From NCBI GenBank assembly GCA_039984955.1, contig JBDWTN010000001.1, positions 1-64,000 of the forward strand: DNA of 64,000 nt, in the 5' to 3' direction. Positions 9,799 through 17,625 of the stretch are shown here, one piece after another. Under the pieces are notes generated by a model, which ran no database searches, was not told the DNA's origin, and worked only from the letters and a program-made list of their open reading frames with translations. A program made the translations under genes and the position numbers. Origin of the DNA: Marinobacter alexandrii (GTDB lineage Bacteria; Bacteroidota; Bacteroidia; Cytophagales; Cyclobacteriaceae). The stretch's first letter is position 1; the number at the start of each line of letters is the position of its first letter.

Positions 9799-11627
9799 TA
9801 CTCTGTCACTTGAAGTACCCATGCCTTGGATAATTTAGGTATTTTCCTGAATTCATTTCTCTTTGAACTGGCCTGATTAACACTACCTGACTCATGAATA
9901 ACAACATAATAGTATCCTCTTCCACTACTGTAGCCAACGATAGTATCATGGAATCCCATTTGGAATAATTCATCACTATAATCTTCAGCATTTTGAAAAA
10001 CGGAGAAAGCACCGGCAATTACATAATTTCCTATTGGAAGTTCTAGTAAATGATTTCCTCTTTTTGTTACCACATGATCATCTGAGGTTCCGAGTTCCTC
10101 TAGAGTTCTAAAATCCTGAGTTAGCTCAGGGTTTCCTTTCGCGATTTCTTCATGATGCTCTTCTGTCAAATCTGGATTCTGAGAAATAGTTTCTGCTTGA
10201 GAATCATTGATAGCTCGATCCCATTTTACAACATGCTCTGTACTGCCATCTTCATTTGTCTTCTCATACTTAATCCCTACTTCTTTATTACCATCAGGTA
10301 ATGTTCTTTCAAGGTGTCCATCTGCAGCTACCGCTAAATTCTCAGCTTGTGATGTAGGTACCCAGCTGATAACGACGTTTTTATCGCCTGTATCACTTGT
10401 TTTCTCTAACCTAATTCCCGTCTCTTCTTCTCCAAATTGATTAACTCTTGTAATCTCCTGATGATCCTCTTGGTGATCCCAATCATCTGCCCGCTCAGTA
10501 GGTATATCTGCTTCGGGTTCAGGATCATCCAACACTGTTGGCTGAGCAATAGCTAGCGCATCTTCATCCTCTGGTTCCGCGGCTCTATTTTCTTGTAAAG
10601 CAGCTAATTGTTTTTGCCTTTCTAGTTCAGCTTTTCTTGCTCTTTCTTCCGCTGAAAGCCTATGACTTTTTATGAAAGAAGACACATGTTCGGCATGATC
10701 TTTCTTGGTTCCGAGATGATATCCTAAGTTTATTTCAAGCGTAGGTCCTAAATCTGAAGAAATATCAGGATTGCCAAGTTCATAGGCAAACCCTATAGCA
10801 AACTTCTCTTTGACTTTTGCGCCGGCAAGACCGATAATGCCTGCGTCTTGCCTATATGATGCTCCGACCCATACAATATGATACAAGTGCGCAATTAATG
10901 TGCCTTCTACCTGATGCGGGACTACATTGCTAAATCGATATATAAGATGTGGCTCAAATGCAAGGTCATCATTTATGTGACCTCTATAATTCATTTTAAA
11001 CAAAGCATTATCTGTCGGTGAAAACTCAATATCCGAAACTTCTTTCTGAGTGATTGGATTATAACTAAATAAGTTTGGAAGAGATACACCGATATTAAAA
11101 TGGCCAAAATGATACGCTACTCCAAAATCGCCAAGAAAAAAGGCAGACTGATCTAGAAAGCCAGCTATAGCTGGGTCTCCCGCCGCATCAGCCAACTCAT
11201 TAAGGTTTACAGAATTTGTCCCAGCTCCAAGAGACATTCCAAAACGTAAGAAATGAGTCCGATCAATATTGATAAGATATGATCCTGAAACTTTGAGAGC
11301 TGATGTAGTAAGTATACTTTGCGTGACATTAAATGCTGCACCACCTATTGCTAAACCGCCCTGTAGAGGAACATGAAAACTTGCATGGGCAATTTGAGGA
11401 GCACCTTCAATGTTTGTCCATTGATCTCTATACATGAGAAATATCGCAGCGTGTCCTTCTACACCCGCATATGCGGGGTTGTACATATAGGGGTTCATGA
11501 AGAACTGATTATATACCTGAGGCTGCTGAGCTTGGATGGAAAAGATAGAGATTAAAAGACAACCAAACAGGGAAGCTTTTAAAATCCCTTTTTTGTAAAC
11601 CATCTTCGAGCTTTTAAAATGTTTCAA
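9798..11627 (-). CDS. PorP/SprF-family outer-membrane protein with C-terminal SPOR-like domain
   Basis: The signal peptide region ends SIQAQQ. It is followed by the PorP/SprF hallmark QPQVYNQFFMNPYMYNPAYAG and a ~280-residue barrel (residues ~35-315). PorP/SprF proteins associate with T9SS and type B cargo. Unusually, the chain continues for ~290 residues: a charged helical stretch (RLSAEERARKAELERQKQ), an acidic linker, two related strands-rich motifs (GIRLEKTSDTGDKNVVISWV and GIKYEKTNEDGSTEHVVKWD), and a final ~80-residue SPOR-like fold (GNYVIAGAFSVFQNAEDYSD ... YYVVIHESGS ... KAWVLQ). SPOR domains bind denuded peptidoglycan, so the protein may link the outer membrane to the cell wall (inference). 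First gene of the minus-strand locus. An in-frame ATG eight codons later (MVYKKG) is an equally possible start. Confidence 0.88.
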   Translation of the reverse strand: MKHFKSSKMVYKKGILKASLFGCLLISIFSIQAQQPQVYNQFFMNPYMYNPAYAGVEGHAAIFLMYRDQWTNIEGAPQIAHASFHVPLQGGLAIGGAAFNVTQSILTTSALKVSGSYLINIDRTHFLRFGMSLGAGTNSVNLNELADAAGDPAIAGFLDQSAFFLGDFGVAYHFGHFNIGVSLPNLFSYNPITQKEVSDIEFSPTDNALFKMNYRGHINDDLAFEPHLIYRFSNVVPHQVEGTLIAHLYHIVWVGASYRQDAGIIGLAGAKVKEKFAIGFAYELGNPDISSDLGPTLEINLGYHLGTKKDHAEHVSSFIKSHRLSAEERARKAELERQKQLAALQENRAAEPEDEDALAIAQPTVLDDPEPEADIPTERADDWDHQEDHQEITRVNQFGEEETGIRLEKTSDTGDKNVVISWVPTSQAENLAVAADGHLERTLPDGNKEVGIKYEKTNEDGSTEHVVKWDRAINDSQAETISQNPDLTEEHHEEIAKGNPELTQDFRTLEELGTSDDHVVTKRGNHLLELPIGNYVIAGAFSVFQNAEDYSDELFQMGFHDTIVGYSSGRGYYYVVIHESGSVNQASSKRNEFRKIPKLSKAWVLQVTE

Positions 11628-11831
11628 ATACGGATGATTTTTGATCTAAACTCTAAATTAGGCAATTTATTATATTTCAACTCACCCGTAACAAATATCC
11701 ATCCGACGAATAATCCCTTTTATCGATAATTGAACTTTTGGAAGAGTGAATATGAGAAAATATTGACGGATAGATATATAGTACTAAGATTGATTTTGTA
11801 TTATTACAATTGAAAGAACCTTAAAACGATA

Positions 11832-12677
11832 ATGAGAATTATATTATCAATATGCGTCATAATCGCATTTTCATCAGAATCTCTTGCTCAGTATTGGTTT
11901 GGGCCTAAAATCGGTGTAAGCTACATTGATCATGTCTATCAAGATAAAACGTATGAGAAAGATTCTTTTAATGTAGACAATGATATCAACATGCAGTTTG
12001 GATTTGCTCTGAGTTATACGGCAACAGATATGTATGCTGTTTATGGTGAGATAGTCTATGAAAGGGTAGGGAAGTCGCTGACAGATAAAGAGACTGATGG
12101 GGATAAGGTTACTGCTAGTATGACAAACCATTTCATCTCGGTACCAATAATGTTGAGAGTGACTTTAGGTACTGTGCCGTTTCATTATTACGTAAATGGG
12201 GGTCCACGTCTTAGCTATTGGCTAGGTGGTAAGGGAGAGCATGACCTAGAGTCGTTTGCTGAATTTCCGCCAGTGTCTGATGAGGATGGAAATGCTTTGC
12301 CGGTAGAATATAAATTAGCTTTCAATTCTGATAATTCCTCTCCGGGTGATTTCAGGACTGCATTTGTAAGTGAACCTAATAGGCTTCAATTCGGCCTGAC
12401 TCTTGGAGGTGGGATGTTGTTTGATTTAGCTTCAGGAGGTAGACTAATGTTGGATTTCAGATACACTTGGGTACATAGTAACCTTGCAACAAACACTTCC
12501 AGGGATACGAATCTTATACGAGGTTCTTCTGGTGATGCGGATTTTTACCGAGAAAATCTAGAGTATTATAATAATATAGCCACTGTGGGTGTTGCATATC
12601 TGTTTAGTTATAGTAGCCAGTTAAAACGAAAAGGAAAGAGTACAAATAAGGAAAGTAATAAAAAGAAGAAAAAATAG
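11832..12677 (+). CDS. Outer-membrane beta-barrel protein with lysine-rich C-terminal tail
   Basis: A signal peptide (MRIILSICVIIAFSSESLAQ) precedes ~240 residues of alternating amphipathic strands with YxGPKIGVSY, FGFALSY, VPIMLRV, YYVNGGPRLSYW and TVGVAYLFSY. This is the pattern of PorT/OMP_b-brl family 8-10-stranded barrels. The last strand is followed by a very basic tail (QLKRKGKSTNKESNKKKKK), which would project into the periplasm instead of ending in the usual aromatic residue. It is divergent from the PorP-like gene (204-nt gap) and 105 nt upstream of the carrier/HEAT gene, so it may belong to that cluster. No specific function can be assigned. Confidence 0.75.
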   Translation: MRIILSICVIIAFSSESLAQYWFGPKIGVSYIDHVYQDKTYEKDSFNVDNDINMQFGFALSYTATDMYAVYGEIVYERVGKSLTDKETDGDKVTASMTNHFISVPIMLRVTLGTVPFHYYVNGGPRLSYWLGGKGEHDLESFAEFPPVSDEDGNALPVEYKLAFNSDNSSPGDFRTAFVSEPNRLQFGLTLGGGMLFDLASGGRLMLDFRYTWVHSNLATNTSRDTNLIRGSSGDADFYRENLEYYNNIATVGVAYLFSYSSQLKRKGKSTNKESNKKKKK

Positions 12678-12782
12678 TACTTTATCAAGGTAAACACTAC
12701 TGTAATGACGTCTTTTATTGATTTATTCCTACAATTACAGGTAAATATTTAACTTACATGAGTAGCCTGTAAATTCACTACC

Positions 12783-15700
12783 GTGGTTAAAGCATTCTTA
12801 AAATTTTTAGGCGGGGAGCAAGGAGAAGAAAAGAAAATGTTACTCTTACTTGGTAAGGGTTTTTTTATGGGTATTCTTCTAGCTACTTACCAGATTGGTG
12901 CTGAAACACTTTTTCTAAAAGTTTTAGGAGATGAGTGGTTAGATGTGGCATTCTTTTCTGCTGGAGCAGCAGGTATTATTTCAACGGCTATTTTCGTTTT
13001 TCTTCAACGTAAGATCAATTTTTCCACATTGGTCATCTCAACAACATTTGTTATCCTAATCTTTATTGGAGTATTACGAGCAGCTTTTGAATTTGTAGGT
13101 TACAACGAAGATATATCTGGGCAATTTCAACTTTTGCCATTTATTCTTTTCGTCATGATTGGACCTGTCACCTCTATCATATTACTTGGTTTTTGGGGTG
13201 TTTTTGGTAGAGTATTTGATCTTAGACAGAGTAAAAGAATTATAGGAGGTATTGATACAGGCCAATTGATGGCTACAATGATTGCCTTTTTTAGCATCCC
13301 TCTACTAACCAGTTATGTGATTGATGCTACTTATGATTTGCTATTTGTTTCTGCACTTGCAGCTTTAGGTGTGTTTATATTCACTTTATTACTCGTCATT
13401 AATTTCAATTTGGACAAAGCAACGAAAGTTCTCAAAGGAGAGGAAGTACAAAAGGTGAGTTTCTTTAGTTTAATGAAAGATAAATATCTAAGGTTACTTT
13501 CGGTCTTTCTTATTTTTTCAATGGGAGCTGCAGTATTTGTAGACTATACCTTTTTGAGTGCTACTGAGACCATGTATCCTGATGAGAAAGATTTATCAAA
13601 CTTCCTTTCGTTTTTCTCTGGAACCGTCATTGTTGTTTCATTCCTTATCCAAAGTTTTATCAATGATTATATCATTGGCAAGTTTGGGTTAAAGGTTGCC
13701 TTGATGACTATGCCACTTATTTTGATCTTGTTTACGTTAGGAGCGATTATTGTCGGGCATATATTCGGTTATGAAGAAAAAACCAGTGAGTTTATTATGT
13801 TCTTCGTACTTACTGCAGTTGGAAAGCTTTTTATTGCATCGCTAAAAGATGCATTGGAGAATCCAGCTTTTAAACTATTCTTCCTTCCTTTGGATATAAA
13901 GATTCGTTTTGATATTCAAACTCGAATTGAAGGAGTAGTTAATGAAATAGCTGTATTCGTAGCTGGAGCCACCCAAATGGCTCTTGGGCTACTCGTTTTC
14001 TTCAAGTTGATCCATTATTCTTATTTCATTCTTGCACTAGCTGCTGGAGTCATCTATTTGGCAGGAAAACTTTTTGAGGAATATAAGAAAACGCTTAAAG
14101 CTACGCTAGAAAAGAAAAAAGCAGGGTTACAAGGTGAAGGGAAAAGAAACGAGAACAATACTATTAATATCCTAAAAGAGGAGGTCGAATCAAGAGATGT
14201 GGAAAGAATATTAAATGCGCTTCGTCTATTCGAGAAGCTAGAACCTATTGAGTTCGAGTTTGTTCTTCTGGACCTTCTAAATCACAGATCTCCAATCTTA
14301 CGAAGCTATGCATACCAGAAACTGGGTGATCGTTTATGTTGGGAAGCCATAGAAATAGTTGAAAAAGATATTAAGACAGAAGGAAACGAGGATGTCTTAA
14401 AAATTGCCAACACGACATATAAAAATTTAAGGACGGCTGCTGATTTTAAGCTGACGGATGTTTCTATTAAAGAACTAGTTAGATCTACAGAAGCGGAAGA
14501 TAGAAAAAGAGGAGCCAGACTTCTAGCAAAGGCTTCTGAAGACCGACATATTACATTTATTGTAGAACTACTAAGAGATATAAACCCAGGTGTTCGTTCT
14601 GCGGCTATGATTTCAGCGGGTAAAATTAGGCGCCCCGAGCTATGGCCACTACTAATAGAAAATTTGCACTTGGCGACTTACGGGAATGTAGCTATGTCAG
14701 CATTAAAAGCTTCTGGTGAAGCAGCATTTCATACGTTAGACACTGCGTTTTATAAAACGGGTCAGTATCATGCAACCATGATAAGAATTATCCAAGTTCT
14801 GGGTAGAATAGGAGGTCGAGGAGCTACAGAGTTGCTTTGGAAGAAAATTGACTTTCCAGATAGGAAGATTGTTTCACAACTTTTACTCTCTCTTAGTTAC
14901 ACCGGATTTGTTGCTAGAGATTTTCAAGCAGCAAGAATTAAAATAGCAGTAGAGGGAGAGATAGGAGATATAGCTTGGAACATTAAGTCTACTCAGGAAA
15001 TTCCGAATGAGACCGATATTGACGTTTTAATTAAAGAGGCAATGGTCGATGAAGATGTCAAGAATTATGACAATATCTTTATGCTATTGGGTATGATTTA
15101 TGATCCGCAAAGTGTATTGCTGGCAAAGGAGAATATCCAAAGTGGTACAAGTGAGAGCATCACATTTGCGATTGAGATGATGGATATCTTTGTTGAAGAA
15201 GAGCTAAAGCCTAAACTCATTCCTGTTTTGGATGAATTAAAAATTCATGAAAGGTTATTCAAACTTCAAAATCATTACCCACCAGAAGATTTTGATTCAT
15301 ATGAAGATCTTCTTCTACAAATCATAAATAGAGATTATAATAGAATTAACAGGTACACGAAAGCATTGGCAATGTTTAGGTTCAGTCAGTTGAGTAGCCA
15401 TGTTACAGCAGATTTAATAGCTAACTTATTTAATCCTGATCCTTTATTGCTTCAAACGGCTGCTTTTGTTATGTACAATATTAATAAGGACGCCTATCAC
15501 CAACATACTAAGCGCCTAAGACCAGTAACGAAGAAAGAACTAGATAAAGCCATACTTCCACCTGTATTCAGACACGAAGATGAAGAGTATCACCAAAAAT
15601 TACTTCTGATCGAACGGGTGGTGGAGTTGAAGAAAATTGAGATTTTCAAAAAAATCCCTGGTGAGTTGATTACCTATTTGGCTGAGGCTTTGGAGGAAGT

Positions 15701-16037
15701 CAGAATGAAATTAGGAACAACAATAATTAGAGAAGGAGATAATGGTTCTGAACCCATGTATATTGTTTTAGATGGAGCGATTGATATATACGAGGGAGAC
15801 AATAAAGTCGCCGAAAGAGTGAAAGGCGGAGTATTTGGAGAAAAAAATATTACCGAAACAGATACATTTTCATTTACGGCATTAGCTAGAAATGAGTGTA
15901 CATTATTGATGCTAAGGAAAGAAGAACTTCTAAATTTAATGTCACGGCATATTGAAATTTTGGATTGTTGGGTTGATATAATGAATGGAATTATGGATGA
16001 GGATGACGTGGAAATTGTAGATGTTTTATTTGGATGA
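12783..16037 (+). CDS. MFS/NTP-carrier-like 12-TM protein fused to HEAT repeats and a cNMP-binding-like domain
   Basis: Starts with GTG at 12783; no in-frame ATG gives a longer protein, and MVKAFLKFLGG leads straight into membrane helices. Residues ~18-440 contain about 12 hydrophobic segments resembling the ATP/ADP-translocase (Npt) branch of the major facilitator superfamily. Residues ~440-930 are HEAT-like helical repeats (e.g. RSAAMISAGKIRRPELWPLL, MSALKASGEAAFHTL). Residues ~955-1070 are a cyclic-nucleotide-binding fold (IREGDNGSEPMYIVLDG, GGVFGE). The phosphate-binding Arg expected in the cassette after FGE (R-T/S-A) is not evident; FSFTALARNE is found instead, so nucleotide binding is doubtful. 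An inner-membrane carrier or sensor regulated by its cytosolic C-terminal half is the best guess. The next gene starts 73 nt later with its own candidate promoter. Confidence 0.82.
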   Translation: MVKAFLKFLGGEQGEEKKMLLLLGKGFFMGILLATYQIGAETLFLKVLGDEWLDVAFFSAGAAGIISTAIFVFLQRKINFSTLVISTTFVILIFIGVLRAAFEFVGYNEDISGQFQLLPFILFVMIGPVTSIILLGFWGVFGRVFDLRQSKRIIGGIDTGQLMATMIAFFSIPLLTSYVIDATYDLLFVSALAALGVFIFTLLLVINFNLDKATKVLKGEEVQKVSFFSLMKDKYLRLLSVFLIFSMGAAVFVDYTFLSATETMYPDEKDLSNFLSFFSGTVIVVSFLIQSFINDYIIGKFGLKVALMTMPLILILFTLGAIIVGHIFGYEEKTSEFIMFFVLTAVGKLFIASLKDALENPAFKLFFLPLDIKIRFDIQTRIEGVVNEIAVFVAGATQMALGLLVFFKLIHYSYFILALAAGVIYLAGKLFEEYKKTLKATLEKKKAGLQGEGKRNENNTINILKEEVESRDVERILNALRLFEKLEPIEFEFVLLDLLNHRSPILRSYAYQKLGDRLCWEAIEIVEKDIKTEGNEDVLKIANTTYKNLRTAADFKLTDVSIKELVRSTEAEDRKRGARLLAKASEDRHITFIVELLRDINPGVRSAAMISAGKIRRPELWPLLIENLHLATYGNVAMSALKASGEAAFHTLDTAFYKTGQYHATMIRIIQVLGRIGGRGATELLWKKIDFPDRKIVSQLLLSLSYTGFVARDFQAARIKIAVEGEIGDIAWNIKSTQEIPNETDIDVLIKEAMVDEDVKNYDNIFMLLGMIYDPQSVLLAKENIQSGTSESITFAIEMMDIFVEEELKPKLIPVLDELKIHERLFKLQNHYPPEDFDSYEDLLLQIINRDYNRINRYTKALAMFRFSQLSSHVTADLIANLFNPDPLLLQTAAFVMYNINKDAYHQHTKRLRPVTKKELDKAILPPVFRHEDEEYHQKLLLIERVVELKKIEIFKKIPGELITYLAEALEEVRMKLGTTIIREGDNGSEPMYIVLDGAIDIYEGDNKVAERVKGGVFGEKNITETDTFSFTALARNECTLLMLRKEELLNLMSRHIEILDCWVDIMNGIMDEDDVEIVDVLFG

Positions 16038-16057
16038 CATTCGATAACGTACTTTTG
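16029..16057 (+). promoter_or_regulatory. Candidate Bacteroidota promoter for the TIR-like/nSTAND operon
   Basis: TTTG at 16029-16032, a 17-nt spacer and TACTTTTG at 16050-16057 match the Bacteroidota sigma-A pattern TTTG-N17-23-TAnnTTTG. The -33 element sits inside the last codons of the preceding carrier gene, and the predicted start of transcription (~16064) would leave a leader of about 47 nt before the ATG at 16111. Pattern match only. Confidence 0.5.
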
Positions 16058-16110
16058 AAAGAATAAAAAATTAAATTACTTCACCATATAAAAACCGCCT
16101 AATCTCAAAA

Positions 16111-17625
16111 ATGAGTATTAATCGTACCATAGCACTAATTTATTCGGAAAAAGACGATGCGATGATTGATGGAGGCATCAAAGGATGGGTAACAAACTTC
16201 CATAAGTTTTTATCTACATTGATGTATCAAATTACTCGAGAAAACCCTGAAATAAAGCTCATAACTGAATCCAATTTCTCAGCTGCGGAGTTAGATGATT
16301 ATTTTATAATTCTTACTGTGGTAACTTCTAATTTAACCTCAAATGAGGTTTTAATTAAGGCTCTCAATGCACATGGTAAGAAATTGAAAACGCAAGAAAA
16401 GCTGGTAGTTGATGGCGTGCCGCGCTTCTTTAAAATTCTAAAAAGACCATATGATCCAGATATTCATTTAAATGAATTAGAAGACCTTCTCACATATGAT
16501 TTTTATCTGGTCGATCCACTGACAGGTGACCCTCAAGAGTTTACAAGATTTTTCGGGAATGATGCAGAGAGGAGTTACTGGATGAAGCTAGTCGATATGG
16601 CTTACGACATCAATCATGTTTTGAATGCTAAAGAAGCTGCTGATGGATCTGGTACTTATGCAACTATACCGCGAGAAAAGACAGTGTATTTAGCAAGTAC
16701 AGGTGTAGACATGGTTATTCAGAGAGATATTATCAAGAGGGAGTTGATCAGGCATGGTTACAAAGTACTACCAGATCATAGCTTACCAAAAGAATCTAAG
16801 GCATTGGACAGAATGGTGAGAGACGATCTTGAAAGATGTCGACTTTCTATTCATTTGGTTGGAGAAGATTACGGATACAAGCCCAGAGGATCAGAATTAT
16901 CAGTCGTTGATATTCAAAATAGAGTAGCTTCAGACCACACATATCAGATGGTTGAAAGGAATAAGGAAGCTAAGAGCGACGATAAAAAACCATTTAGTAG
17001 ACTTATTTGGGTTTCCCCTGATCTTAAAAATGTAACCGAACGACAAAAAATTTTCATTGAGGATCTAAAAAGTGATGCTGCCGCTCTGGAAGAAGCAGAG
17101 GTTCTTCAAATCCAACTCCAAGAATTAAAAAGAATTGTTAGAGAGGAGCTTGTCACAGGGGGGCGATTCAACAATCGAAGAGAAATTAGAGGATTGGATG
17201 AAGAGCAGAAAGACGAGAAGACTAAAATGATTTATCTGATTGCAGATAAGCGTGATGTAGACGAAATAGAAGGTATCCAGACTTATCTTAAGGCTCAAGG
17301 ATTTAATGTTGTTTCTCCTAGTTATGAAGGAGACTTAGTCGATTTAAGATACATACATCAAGAAAATTTGAGAAGATGCGATGCATCAATAATATACTTT
17401 GGCCAGGCTACAGAGGACTGGATCAAGACGAAATTGCAAGATCTTTTGAAAGCTCCGGGTTTTGGACGCGAAAAGCCATTATCGGCTAAAGCTGTTTATT
17501 TCATGGGGCAGAAAGATGTTGATATGGAGCATTATAAGAAAAACAACGCCATGGTTTTAGGTAATAACGGAGGAACATTCAGTCCGGAACACCTTAAACC
17601 TTTTCTAACTAAAATGGAAAGCTGA
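16111..17625 (+). CDS. Protein with three TIR/DUF4062-like modules
   Basis: No signal peptide or TM segment, so cytosolic. Three Rossmann-like signalling modules can be seen. Residues ~5-90 look TIR-like (TIALIYSEKDD ... FIILTVVTSNLTSNEVLIKAL), with Glu79 near the position of the TIR NADase glutamate, though the context is weak. Residues ~189-290 look like DUF4062 (VYLASTGVDMVIQRDIIKRE ... LERCRLSIHLVGEDYGYKP ... SELSVVDIQN). Residues ~371-475 are another TIR-like module (MIYLIADKRDVDEIEGIQTY ... LRRCDASIIYFG). A charged helical linker (~315-365) joins the last two. The stop overlaps the start of the nSTAND-WD40 gene by one base, so the two are almost certainly co-translated. TIR and DUF4062 modules serve as effectors or adaptors next to STAND NTPases in bacterial conflict and signalling systems; that role is inferred here. 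Confidence 0.75.
   Translation: MSINRTIALIYSEKDDAMIDGGIKGWVTNFHKFLSTLMYQITRENPEIKLITESNFSAAELDDYFIILTVVTSNLTSNEVLIKALNAHGKKLKTQEKLVVDGVPRFFKILKRPYDPDIHLNELEDLLTYDFYLVDPLTGDPQEFTRFFGNDAERSYWMKLVDMAYDINHVLNAKEAADGSGTYATIPREKTVYLASTGVDMVIQRDIIKRELIRHGYKVLPDHSLPKESKALDRMVRDDLERCRLSIHLVGEDYGYKPRGSELSVVDIQNRVASDHTYQMVERNKEAKSDDKKPFSRLIWVSPDLKNVTERQKIFIEDLKSDAAALEEAEVLQIQLQELKRIVREELVTGGRFNNRREIRGLDEEQKDEKTKMIYLIADKRDVDEIEGIQTYLKAQGFNVVSPSYEGDLVDLRYIHQENLRRCDASIIYFGQATEDWIKTKLQDLLKAPGFGREKPLSAKAVYFMGQKDVDMEHYKKNNAMVLGNNGGTFSPEHLKPFLTKMES

Noticed and set aside
6475-9822. Start of the type B cargo gene at 9822
   Set aside because: MGTSSDRV would precede the signal peptide and lie inside the PorP-like gene; the ATG at 9798 gives a proper signal peptide and TAATG coupling.
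11763-11798. TGATTTTG with an upstream TTG before the barrel gene at 11832
   Set aside because: One mismatch in the -7 element and a 25-nt spacer make this too weak to call.
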